From positions 75,119-139,118 of the forward strand of contig JANQLW010000016.1 in assembly GCA_028280405.1 (NCBI GenBank): DNA of 64,000 bases, given 5' to 3'. The stretch comes from Bacteroidales bacterium (GTDB lineage: Bacteria; Bacteroidota; Bacteroidia; Bacteroidales; GCA-2711565). Every line of letters starts with the position of its first letter. Position 1 is the first letter of the stretch. Below the pieces are notes generated by a model that worked only from the letters and a program-made list of their open reading frames with translations, searched no databases and was not told the DNA's origin. Positions 16,547-26,994 of the stretch are shown here, one piece after another. Both the position numbers and the translations under genes were made by a program.

Positions 16547-17446
16547 TCATAGTTTGTTATTAAAACTAAGCTTCTTAAGTTGTGAAAAAATGACTCCTAA
16601 AATTACAACAAATATTCCAATAATTTTAGCGAAAGCAAATTGTTCTTCTAAAACAAAATAAGACGTTATTCCTGTACATACCGGAATCAGGTTGGTGTAC
16701 ATATTCCCTTTACTTATTCCTATTTCCTTTACTACAGAAGTATAAAAAATATAAGCTAAAGAAGAAGCAAATATAGCAAGGGAAATTAATGATATAATCA
16801 ACTCCATGTTTGGAGTAATTTTTACAAAATCGTTGAATTCAAATAATAAGAAAAAAGGTAAGAAATAAATAGCTCCTATTCCGTTCTGATATGCAATAAT
16901 GGTAATTGAGGAATAATGGATTGTGAGCTTTTTTAAAAGAATGCCATATATAACTGCAGCAGCCACAGCTAAGAATAAAAATGATAACCCAATAGGATCA
17001 GCAGCTAATGAAAAATCTTTTTTCATCAGCATAATGAGTATACCAATAAATGAGACTCCTAAGCCAAAAATATTAATTTTGCTGAGTTTTTCTTTTAACG
17101 CAAAATAGGCAGCTAAAGGAGTAAACAAAGGAATCGTTCCTATAATGACTGAGCCAATAGTTGCAGAAACCCTATCCAATCCATAACTTTCCCCAACAAA
17201 ATATAAAAATGGATTAAACAAGGCTGACAATAAAAATAATTTCCAGTGTCTTTTCTTTATGGTTTCACTTTTTCTGAATAGAAAAATAAACAGGATTAAA
17301 AATAAGGATGAAAGGGTTAAACGTATAAATATGGTTGTGAGTGGCTCATAATATTTAAAAACAATTTTTGTCCATACGTAGGAAAATCCCCATAATGTCA
17401 TGGAGATCACAGCTAATAAATGTACATTTACCTTAATTGTTTTCAT
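16547..17446 (-). CDS. EamA/DMT-family transporter
   Basis: A 299-residue integral membrane protein with about ten hydrophobic helices arranged as two EamA repeats of five; the second repeat begins near residue 150. Early residues MTLWGFSYVWTKIVF and the mid-protein YFALKEKLSKINIFGLGVSFIGILI and late YFVLEEQFAFAKIIGIFVVILGV stretches are the characteristic ends of each repeat. Family members export amino acids or other metabolites. The gene precedes the saccharopine-dehydrogenase-like gene, which hints at an amino-acid link, but no substrate can be assigned. Confidence 0.92.
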   Translation of the reverse strand: MKTIKVNVHLLAVISMTLWGFSYVWTKIVFKYYEPLTTIFIRLTLSSLFLILFIFLFRKSETIKKRHWKLFLLSALFNPFLYFVGESYGLDRVSATIGSVIIGTIPLFTPLAAYFALKEKLSKINIFGLGVSFIGILIMLMKKDFSLAADPIGLSFLFLAVAAAVIYGILLKKLTIHYSSITIIAYQNGIGAIYFLPFFLLFEFNDFVKITPNMELIISLISLAIFASSLAYIFYTSVVKEIGISKGNMYTNLIPVCTGITSYFVLEEQFAFAKIIGIFVVILGVIFSQLKKLSFNNKL

Positions 17447-17626
17447 ATCTTATATACTGGCGCAAAATTAAAAAAATAATGATCTGAAATATAAAATGCT
17501 AATAAAACTCGCAATCTGTTTTTGACTTGGGGGGCTTTAAATAAATGATTATAAACTATTCTAAGAGACTGCTTAAATTTTTTATAGAGTTATAAGGAGT
17601 AGAAAAGTAGATGTTTTTGCCCTCTA

Positions 17627-17704
17627 GGGACGCCATCCTCTTTTCTGCAAATAACTAACAAATGTTTAATTTTTAAGTTATTTTTGATTTTAGGATGGCG
17701 TCCC
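17627..17704. repeat. Intergenic inverted repeat, GGGACGCCATCCT arms
   Basis: Arms at 17627-17639 and 17692-17704 are perfect 13-base reverse complements, in the 334-base gap between the EamA gene and the sigma gene. A related pair with the core GGATG(T/C)CATCC occurs at 51727-51807. Nothing else is evident in this gap. Confidence 0.75.
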
Positions 17705-17780
17705 GATTTATTCTAAATGATTTTTTAAAAAGTGTAACAATTTAAAAAGCCACTTGTCTTTAAATTAAAAGAGTAAAAGC

Positions 17781-18353
17781 TTGAACAGGAAAGTAAAAAA
17801 TATTCATCAGGAATTAATTAATGCTTGCTATAAGAATGACCAAAAGGCTCAGTTCAAGATTTATAAATTATATTATAAAGCGATGTATAACAGTGCATAT
17901 AGAATATTAAACAACCAAATGGAAGCAGAAGATGTTATGCAGGAAGCTTTTTTAGATGCCTTTCGGAAAATTCAGCAGTATGACGGTAGTGCAACCTTTG
18001 GCGCCTGGTTAAAACGTATCGTTATCAATAAATCAATTGATGCCCTGAAGAAGAATAAAAGCTTTGAGAATATTGATGTTGATGAGAAAGATTTTGTAGA
18101 AGAGAAGGAGGAAGATTATCTGGAATCGATTTCTTATAAAATTGAAGAAATAAGAACTTGTATAGAACAGCTTCCGGAAGCTTATCGAATTGTTCTTTCC
18201 TTAAATCTTTTAGAAGGATATGATCATGAAGAAGTATCATCTATCATGGGCATATCTTATAATGCAACACGTACTAAATACTCCCGGGCCCGTCAAAAGT
18301 TATTAGCTCTTTTAAAACAATCGAAGCTGTCACAAACGTTCAATTTGAATTAA
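17781..18353 (+). CDS. ECF-type RNA polymerase sigma factor
   Basis: A 190-residue sigma factor starting at TTG 17781; no in-frame ATG precedes region 2. Region 2 (about 15-85) includes NQMEAEDVMQEAFLDAFRK and region 4 (about 125-178) includes QLPEAYRIVLSLNLLEGYDHEEVSSIMG, followed by the recognition helix. The acidic linker between them (DVDEKDFVEEKEEDYLE) is unusually long. It is 11 bases from the next gene, a single-pass membrane protein that is the natural candidate for its anti-sigma factor. The gene belongs to a four-gene unit to 20693. Confidence 0.92.
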   Translation: MNRKVKNIHQELINACYKNDQKAQFKIYKLYYKAMYNSAYRILNNQMEAEDVMQEAFLDAFRKIQQYDGSATFGAWLKRIVINKSIDALKKNKSFENIDVDEKDFVEEKEEDYLESISYKIEEIRTCIEQLPEAYRIVLSLNLLEGYDHEEVSSIMGISYNATRTKYSRARQKLLALLKQSKLSQTFNLN

Positions 18354-18364
18354 AACTTTGAATT

Positions 18365-18907
18365 ATGTCGGTAATAGAACAACGAATTAGTAAGAACAAG
18401 AAAGTCTTTGATGTCCATGAACCTGAGAGTGCCCACTTTAGCAGGTTTGAAGATAAACTCAGAGACTTGCATCCGGAGGAGGAACCTTCAAAAGTTAGGA
18501 CCATGTTTCCAATGATGCGGAAAGTAGCTGCAATTGCCTTAATATTAATCATTGTTTCTTTAGTTGTGTTTGAATATCCAGGACTACTTAAGGGTGAACT
18601 AAGTGCTGAGGATGTTGAGTTGCAGGAACTAACTGTTTTTTATGCCAGCAATAATCTTCAAAAGATGAATGAAATTAATGAGCTAGCTGAAGAAGATTTT
18701 GATGTGGAGCAGTTAAAAGATAAAGCAATGAGAAGCATTGAAAAACTTCAGAATAATAATGAAAAATTACAAGAAGAGTATGTTTCCAGTAATAAAGATA
18801 AACGTGTGTTTAGCGCTATAGTTAATAATTACCGCTTATTGTCCACAGCCCTGGATCAGGTAATTACCAATATGCGTACTGTAAAAAATAAAAAGTCATC
18901 GTATTAA
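18365..18907 (+). CDS. Single-pass membrane protein, putative anti-sigma factor
   Basis: A 180-residue protein with no family I can name. The N-terminal 55 residues are charged and should be cytoplasmic, a membrane helix lies at about 57-78 (VAAIALILIIVSLVVF), and the C-terminal part is a helical, charged domain on the far side. Gene position straight after an ECF sigma gene and this topology are those of anti-sigma factors, which is an inference from context. Eleven bases separate it from the next gene. Confidence 0.75.
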   Translation: MSVIEQRISKNKKVFDVHEPESAHFSRFEDKLRDLHPEEEPSKVRTMFPMMRKVAAIALILIIVSLVVFEYPGLLKGELSAEDVELQELTVFYASNNLQKMNEINELAEEDFDVEQLKDKAMRSIEKLQNNNEKLQEEYVSSNKDKRVFSAIVNNYRLLSTALDQVITNMRTVKNKKSSY

Positions 18908-18918
18908 AAATCAATAAA

Positions 18919-19965
18919 ATGAAAAGGATAGTTAGAATAGGGATAATATTATTGTCATTGTTAGTTGTATTTCCAACTATGGCAAATGACGAAATTTTCG
19001 AAAAAGAATTTAATAAATCTTTTAAGGTTAATAAAGACGCCCAATTAGATGTAAAGAATAAATACGGTTCTATTAATGTAAAAGTATGGGATAAAAAGGA
19101 AATTAAAATCCATGTTATTGTTTCCATTGAAAAATATTCAAACAAATCAAAAGCTACAAGGTTATTTAAAGATATTGATGTTAAAATAACAGGCGGTAGA
19201 GATCAAGTTGAAGCTATAACCAGTATTCCAAAATTCAGGATGAGTAATTTAAAAATGAATATTGATTATACATTATATATACCTAAAACAATATCTCTTA
19301 ATCTTTATCAGGAATATGGAAATATGAATATATCTGATGCATTTGATGGAAATACTCAATTAGTTGTTAAATATGGTAATATGAATGTTGAGGTTTTGAA
19401 TAATATGCAAAATGAAATTAAAGTTGAATATGGAAAACTGATTGCGGATTATATTAAAAATGCCAGAGTTAAAATTTCATATTCTTCTTTAAATATTGAT
19501 GGAGCAGATAAATTAAGTGTTAGATCTCAGTATTGTAGCCGATTCAGAATTGATAAGGTAAACTACATTGATCATCAATCTGATTATGATGATGTAAAAA
19601 TTGATTTCGCTAAAGTTGTTCATATTAAATCTGATTATTCAAGTTTAAATTATGAAAGTATAGAAGAAAGTCTGGAAGCAGAATTAGATTTTGGAGAGTT
19701 GGAAGTGGAACATTTAAGTAAAGGCTTTAGCTTGTTTAAAGTAAGTTCTGACTATGCAGGTGTAGAGGTAGATGTTGAAGATGGCGCTTCGTTCCAAATA
19801 GAAGTATTTACAGATTATGGTAAATTTTATTGCTTTGACAAGAAGAATATTGAAAAAGAAAAGAAATCCTTTAACTCATACAATTATCGTGGGTTCGTAG
19901 GAAATAAAAACTCAGCGTCTAAAATTTATATTACTGCTGATTATGCAAATATTGATATTAAATAA
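18919..19965 (+). CDS. Secreted DUF4097-like beta-helical protein
   Basis: A 348-residue protein with a signal peptide (about 1-22, ending near PTMAN). The body is a run of short strands with recurrent YG/DYG turns (KYGSINVKVWDKKEIKI, EYGNMNISDA, KYGNMNVEV, DYANIDIK), the pattern of DUF4097-type right-handed beta-helix proteins, which are often encoded with ECF sigma and anti-sigma genes in Bacteroidota. It should be periplasmic or surface-exposed. It follows the putative anti-sigma gene by 11 bases and precedes the DUF2807-like gene by 14 bases. Confidence 0.8.
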   Translation: MKRIVRIGIILLSLLVVFPTMANDEIFEKEFNKSFKVNKDAQLDVKNKYGSINVKVWDKKEIKIHVIVSIEKYSNKSKATRLFKDIDVKITGGRDQVEAITSIPKFRMSNLKMNIDYTLYIPKTISLNLYQEYGNMNISDAFDGNTQLVVKYGNMNVEVLNNMQNEIKVEYGKLIADYIKNARVKISYSSLNIDGADKLSVRSQYCSRFRIDKVNYIDHQSDYDDVKIDFAKVVHIKSDYSSLNYESIEESLEAELDFGELEVEHLSKGFSLFKVSSDYAGVEVDVEDGASFQIEVFTDYGKFYCFDKKNIEKEKKSFNSYNYRGFVGNKNSASKIYITADYANIDIK

Positions 19966-19979
19966 TAAATATATAAAAG

Positions 19980-20693
19980 ATGAAAACGTTATTAAAACTT
20001 GGAATTTTAGCATTAGTAATTGTAGTTTTCCCTACAAAAACGGAAGCAAAAAGAGCCGTTTATGGTAGCGGTGATATTGTAAAAGAAACTGTCAAAGTAA
20101 GAGGCTTTGATGCTATTGATGTTAGCAGTGGTTTTGCTGTTGAACTTATTCAATCAGATAAAGAATCAGTAATCATTGAAGCTGATGATAATATTATCAA
20201 ATACATTGAAGTAGATGTAATTGGTAGAACGTTAAAAATCAGATCTCAAAGTAACCTACGCAGAGTGAAAAAGAAAAAAGTTTATATCTATTTTAAAAAT
20301 ATTGAGAATATAGATGTTAGTTCCGGATGTAGTGTTTATGGGAAAAACAGAATGAAGTTTGATGATTTAAATATTGATGCTTCAAGCGGTGTAAGATTGG
20401 ATCTTGATTTAACAGCTAATGAAGTAATGTTTGATGTTAGTTCTGGAGTATCGGTAAAGCTTAAAGGCTTTGCAAACAGAATGGAAATTGATGCTTCAAG
20501 TGGAACTAGTTTAAATGCAATTAATTTTGAAGTGAAAAAATGTAGCATGGATATTAGCAGTGGCTGTAGTGTAAAAGTATATGCTACTGATTATTTAAGT
20601 ATTGATGCTTCAAGTGGATCTTCAATAAGATATAAAGGTGACCCAAAATTAGATTTGGACATTAGTCGTAGTTCTAGTGTTCGTCGATACTAA
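19980..20693 (+). CDS. Secreted DUF2807-like protein with DASSG repeats
   Basis: A 237-residue secreted protein with a signal peptide ending near TEAKR. From residue 30 on it follows the DUF2807 (head GIN) pattern: VKVRGFDAIDVSSGFAVEL, then repeated turns of the form (D/V)(A/S)SSG(C/V/T/S) about every 20 residues. The repeats predict a regular beta-helix. It ends the sigma/anti-sigma/DUF4097-like unit. The role of these proteins is unknown; location outside the inner membrane is inferred from the signal peptide. Confidence 0.88.
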   Translation: MKTLLKLGILALVIVVFPTKTEAKRAVYGSGDIVKETVKVRGFDAIDVSSGFAVELIQSDKESVIIEADDNIIKYIEVDVIGRTLKIRSQSNLRRVKKKKVYIYFKNIENIDVSSGCSVYGKNRMKFDDLNIDASSGVRLDLDLTANEVMFDVSSGVSVKLKGFANRMEIDASSGTSLNAINFEVKKCSMDISSGCSVKVYATDYLSIDASSGSSIRYKGDPKLDLDISRSSSVRRY

Positions 20694-20715
20694 GTTTTTA
20701 CTATTGTCATAACAG

Positions 20716-20906
20716 AAAAGAGGTTGTCCAAAAAGTATTTGCGAATCTTAGCGCATAACTTTGCGGTTCTTAGCGTAATAACTTAAGTGGTTGTTACGCA
20801 GAGCTTCGCAAAGAAAAACGCAAACCTGCCCGCAGCAGGCGGGGCTACGCAGAGCGTAAAATAAAGAGTTTTAGTCATTTCTTTACTTTTTGGAAACCCC
20901 TTTTTT
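20716..20906. repeat. Palindromic element A, copy 1 (with nested GC-rich palindrome)
   Basis: Outer imperfect arms AAAAGAGGTTGTCCAAAAAG (from 20716) and the complement ending near 20906 enclose a core built of GCG/CGC motifs (GCGAATCTTAGCGCATAAC ... GTTACGCAGAG ... CTACGCAGAGCG) that folds on itself. The core matches copy 2 at 50575-50769, except for an extra 20-base GC-rich palindrome at about 20825-20844. No open reading frame. It occupies most of the 383-base gap after the DUF2807-like gene. Confidence 0.85.
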
Positions 20907-21076
20907 AGTTTATATGAATCTGTACGAATAAAAATTTAACAACAAATTGTAAATACTCAATTACGATATACTGTTGAAATTATAATCTATTGATTATTGT
21001 AGATGATTTCTTAATCGATGAAATGTGGATTATATCTTTATAAATTAGAATTAATCTAATTATAATAATTAAATAT

Positions 21077-23187
<2,111 letters not shown>

Positions 23188-23204
23188 GTTTTCATGTTGT
23201 ATTG

Positions 23205-23212
23205 CAAAATTA
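23205..23212 (-). promoter_or_regulatory. -7 promoter element of ligA
   Basis: TAATTTTG on the minus strand matches TAnnTTTG; it lies between the stress-protein terminator and ligA. Confidence 0.45.
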
Positions 23213-23213
23213 C

Positions 23214-23250
23214 ATAAAAAAAGCCTGATTTAACAGGCAAACCAGGCTTT
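23214..23250 (-). terminator. Intrinsic terminator of the universal stress protein gene
   Basis: Stem AAAGCCTG/CAGGCTTT (about 23219-23227 and 23243-23250), followed on the minus strand by a T-run, 23 bases after the stop codon. Confidence 0.8.
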
Positions 23251-23272
23251 CTTATATATTGGGTATTTGGTG

Positions 23273-24082
23273 TTATCTTGAAACAATTTTTTTCCAGTTT
23301 ACATCTCTTGGATTGATACACATTACCGGAATCTGAGATCCGTTAAAGATAATATCTTCGTCATAACGGCCTAAAATAAAATCTGCAATTCCTTTGCCCG
23401 GGCTGGTCATGATTGTAATTAAATTAGCATTGATTTCAGTTGCAAAATCAATGACTTGTTTTTCAAAACCACTTGCTTTAGGAGCTACTTTGATGTTAAA
23501 CTCAACAGCATTATCTTTGAAGTGATTGGTGATCATCTCTACCGTTTTATCAATAGCTTCACCAGGTAATTGATAGATATGGATCTTTGCATTAAATTCT
23601 TTTGCAATATCTGTAGCCCATCTTGTTTTTTCCCATGGACCGAAATCACTTGTGATAGGAAGTACAATATCTTTGATGATTTCAAAAGGTTTTTTTTGAA
23701 CCACAATTACCGGAGCTTCCGAACTTGTAATTACTTTTAACGCAAAACTGCCGGTAAGTTTTTGTTGCATTCCAACTTTACCGTGCGTACCCATATAAAT
23801 CAATTTTGCTTTAATTTCTTTAGCAACTTCTCCAATAGTTGAAAAGATACTTCCTTCTTTGGCAAGGTAATCAACTTCAACTCCATATTTGTTTTTAGTG
23901 TTTTCGGCAAGAAGTTTTAATTTTTCATTTGCAGCCTCGTCGTTCGCTTTTTCCGTAATGTGAAGTAAGTACATTTTGTACCCTAGATGTTTAGCTGCTT
24001 TGGAAGCTAAATCAATTGCGTTGTTACCAACTTCTGAGAAATCAGTAGGAACCAATAAAATATCGTTAATTTTCGTTTCCAT
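23273..24082 (-). CDS. Universal stress protein with two Usp domains
   Basis: A 269-residue cytoplasmic protein with tandem UspA-like domains: residues 5-145 (ILLVPTDFSEVGNNAIDLA, YMGTHGKVG) and 150-268 (DIVLPITSDFGPWEKTRWA, a weaker ATP-site sequence). The first domain has the GxxG segment of nucleotide-binding members; the second is divergent. Such proteins accumulate under stress or growth arrest. It follows the HD-domain gene by 78 bases on the same strand and ends in a terminator. Confidence 0.92.
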   Translation of the reverse strand: METKINDILLVPTDFSEVGNNAIDLASKAAKHLGYKMYLLHITEKANDEAANEKLKLLAENTKNKYGVEVDYLAKEGSIFSTIGEVAKEIKAKLIYMGTHGKVGMQQKLTGSFALKVITSSEAPVIVVQKKPFEIIKDIVLPITSDFGPWEKTRWATDIAKEFNAKIHIYQLPGEAIDKTVEMITNHFKDNAVEFNIKVAPKASGFEKQVIDFATEINANLITIMTSPGKGIADFILGRYDEDIIFNGSQIPVMCINPRDVNWKKIVSR

Positions 24083-24160
24083 GTAAGGTCGTAGTTTATG
24101 TTTTTTTATTAATTGTTTGGTTTAACAAATATAGAATATTTTACAAAGTAATAATATAAA

Positions 24161-24742
24161 TTACTTTAATAATTCTTTTACTTCCATTAAGTTCTGCTGT
24201 TTTTTTTCTTTTCGAAGGCCAATGGTGTAATTTGTAAAATATTCATGAGATTCCAAAAATTCTTCCTGAAGCTTGTACCATTCAAATAAGCTCAGTTTAT
24301 TTATGTCAAGCGTATTCCACTCATGACGTAAACGATGTGATATCATAAAAAAATCTTCTCTTCCTAAATAGTCAAGGTCAGCATCGCATAATATCTTTTC
24401 CAGGAAAGTAGATGCAGCCTGTGGAAGTTTTGTAGCGATAATCATTTCAGAAATAATATCAATATCTTTTTGTTCAAATTCAAAGCGCGGAAGAAGTTCC
24501 TGAACAATTTCTGCCGATGCCTCTTCATGTCCGATATAGGTTAGCAACATGCCTGAGTCATGAAATAGGGCAGCACATTTAAGCAGTATTAAATCATGCC
24601 CATTGACGTTTTCGTTTAAAGCAATATGATCAGCAGCATTTAGTACATCCAATGTATGCTCCAAGCTGTGATAAACCAGATCCGGATTTAACTCCCTTTC
24701 CAGTTTTTCCAATATAAATGCTTTAGCTCCTGCAAAATCCAT
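24161..24742 (-). CDS. HD-domain protein
   Basis: A 193-residue protein with the metal ligands of an HD phosphohydrolase: LVYHSLEHTLDV near residue 22-33, CAALFHDSGM near 56-65 and a later DADLDYLG. This supports hydrolase activity on a phosphorylated compound, but the substrate cannot be told. It lies only 14 bases after the cyclase gene on the same strand, so the two are co-transcribed; a role in degrading or responding to the cyclase product is a guess from this arrangement. Confidence 0.85.
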   Translation of the reverse strand: MDFAGAKAFILEKLERELNPDLVYHSLEHTLDVLNAADHIALNENVNGHDLILLKCAALFHDSGMLLTYIGHEEASAEIVQELLPRFEFEQKDIDIISEMIIATKLPQAASTFLEKILCDADLDYLGREDFFMISHRLRHEWNTLDINKLSLFEWYKLQEEFLESHEYFTNYTIGLRKEKKQQNLMEVKELLK

Positions 24743-24756
24743 AATATATCCTCTAC

Positions 24757-26898
24757 TTATTTATCTTGTATGATTTCAATACCATCCCAGTCTACCGGGG
24801 TGCCATTTTTGATAAATTCATTACAGCGCATTGAGTACATTTCCGCTGCTTTGTCATTACAATTCTGTTTGTATATCTCGTCGAATATGGGTAGTGCCTC
24901 TTTAAATTCTTTATTTTTATAAAGTTGAAGAGCCTTGCTGAATTCAGCCTTTGTGTCCATTTTAAGCCTTCTGATTTCTTCAGGTTCTCCATCCAGTATT
25001 TCGAAAATATATACCGCTTCTTTTTTACCTTTTACTTTAACGATATCGATAAAGCGGTAATCATATTTATTGGGGTCGCTTAATTTGATCAATGTATCTT
25101 CCGATATAATAATTGAACTTCCGTATAATTTAGTTAATCCTTCCAAACGTGATGCAAGGTTCACAGAATCAGAAATTACGGTTCCATCCATACGTCCTTC
25201 ACCACCTACAATTCCCAGCATCAGGTTCCCTGTGTGTAATCCAATTCCACTATCGATTGGCTCTCTGCCAAACTGAGCATTGATATGATTGAATTCAGTA
25301 AGTTTATGCCTCATTTCTATGGCTGCATTGATAGCATCTTCGGGAGTATCACTAAATAATGCCATAATGGAATCTCCCATAAACTTATCAATAAAACCTT
25401 TGTTGGTACGAATTACGGGTTCCATATAGCCTAAATAGTTATTCAGAAAATCGAAATTTTCTTTTGGGGTCATATTTTCAGAAATGGATGTAAATGAACG
25501 GATATCTGTAAATAGTATCGTCATTTCTTTTTGAATCTGATCGCCAAGATGAATATCGGCAATGTTTTCTTTACCTAAAAACTCAATAAACTGTCGGGGT
25601 ACAAATCGGGAGTTTGCCTGATTAATTCTTGAAATACTCAGGATGTATTCTTTAAGTTTACTCGACATCTCATTAAACCCTTCTGTAAGCTCTCCTATTT
25701 CGTCATTGGTTCTAACAATACTGTACTGGTCAAGTTCTCCCTGGCCAGTTAATTGCATATTGTTCAGTAGTTCTTTTACCGGGCCAATAATATCCTGAGT
25801 TGTCCATCTTATAAAAACAAGTATATAAATCAAAGAGGTAAAAATTCCTGTGAAAATACCTGCATACATTAATAAACTGTCAATGGCATTTACATAAAAG
25901 AATATATTGGTAGTTTCATCTTCAACCGTAAACTTGTCAAAAACTTGATGGTACTTCCCAAATAAGATTTTTTTCTCATTATCAGTAATTGTATCCAGAC
26001 CAATATCATGAATTGTGGAGATGCTTAAAAATAAGTAAAATATTACTATGATTAATGGAAGTAAAGTGGTCATCCCACTGGAAACCCACATTCTATTCCT
26101 AAGTTTTTCAACTTTTACTTTGTATATTCTTTTTCTTAATTCTTCCGGAGAATAAATATGATCGATATACTTCAGTTGAACTCTATGCTTTTGCCAATAG
26201 TAAACAAAAAGAACAGTTAAGATAGTTGCTAAAACTGATATAAAGTAATATTGTGCAAAAAATGGCCTGGTATTTTCATCAAAAGATTCTGTAAAAAACA
26301 GTAAATAGCTCATGTATATAATTGAAGCTCCATAAGCTCCAATAAAAATAATACTATTTATCAGAGGGGTTTTTATCAAAAACTTTCTACAATACTTATA
26401 TAGTCCTTCCGGTATTTTTTTCCCTCTTCTTTTTCTATAGAAAAATCGTTTAAATGGGAAATTATAGGCAAAACCGATAATTAAGCTTAATAAAATAAGC
26501 TTAACAAGAACAAGTAATGTTTCATTAAATTTACTATCAGATTGAGTGAAATTAATATTAGATTGATGCCTGATAGAAGTATTAAATCTTGGATTTCTTC
26601 TTGAGTAGTAATTTGGCTCAAAACGATTTTGATCCGGAGTGTAAACAAGGCTGTCTAAATTCATAGAGCCTTCCAGTTCAGGTATGGTTTTTCTGATAGA
26701 GTACTTTAAGGATTCAGGCAAATTTATGATAGCTTGATTTTCCTGACCAGTACCAGTTTTGCTATTGAAAAAATCCGGAGCATATTTAGCCCATAAGATG
26801 CCCACAATTGGCATCACTAGAAAGAAATACATCAGAGTAGCAATAAGGAAGATCCTTAAACCGTGGTATTTGGGTATGTGCTTCTTTTTTACTCCCAT
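24757..26898 (-). CDS. Membrane-bound class III adenylate/guanylate cyclase with HAMP domain
   Basis: A 713-residue protein. A first membrane helix (about 12-35) is followed by about 90 extracytoplasmic residues, a set of five further helices (about 128-365), a HAMP domain (about 370-425) and a class III cyclase catalytic domain (about 450-640). The metal-binding aspartates are present in EMTILFTDIRSF and FIDKFMGDSIMALF. The C-terminal 70 residues look like a helical repeat. It should make cAMP or cGMP in the cytoplasm; residues that choose between the bases are not resolved by eye. It heads a transcript with the HD-domain gene. Confidence 0.92.
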   Translation of the reverse strand: MGVKKKHIPKYHGLRIFLIATLMYFFLVMPIVGILWAKYAPDFFNSKTGTGQENQAIINLPESLKYSIRKTIPELEGSMNLDSLVYTPDQNRFEPNYYSRRNPRFNTSIRHQSNINFTQSDSKFNETLLVLVKLILLSLIIGFAYNFPFKRFFYRKRRGKKIPEGLYKYCRKFLIKTPLINSIIFIGAYGASIIYMSYLLFFTESFDENTRPFFAQYYFISVLATILTVLFVYYWQKHRVQLKYIDHIYSPEELRKRIYKVKVEKLRNRMWVSSGMTTLLPLIIVIFYLFLSISTIHDIGLDTITDNEKKILFGKYHQVFDKFTVEDETTNIFFYVNAIDSLLMYAGIFTGIFTSLIYILVFIRWTTQDIIGPVKELLNNMQLTGQGELDQYSIVRTNDEIGELTEGFNEMSSKLKEYILSISRINQANSRFVPRQFIEFLGKENIADIHLGDQIQKEMTILFTDIRSFTSISENMTPKENFDFLNNYLGYMEPVIRTNKGFIDKFMGDSIMALFSDTPEDAINAAIEMRHKLTEFNHINAQFGREPIDSGIGLHTGNLMLGIVGGEGRMDGTVISDSVNLASRLEGLTKLYGSSIIISEDTLIKLSDPNKYDYRFIDIVKVKGKKEAVYIFEILDGEPEEIRRLKMDTKAEFSKALQLYKNKEFKEALPIFDEIYKQNCNDKAAEMYSMRCNEFIKNGTPVDWDGIEIIQDK

Positions 26899-26994
26899 TA
26901 ATCAGAATTCCTTCAAAAGATGTAAAGATATAATATAATTTAAAATCTGTATTCAAATAAGCGTTAAAATATTCCTAAAACTTAGTGATATCGC

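Noticed and set aside
20716..20906. Insertion sequence
   Set aside because: No transposase frame and too short; treated as a palindromic repeat element.
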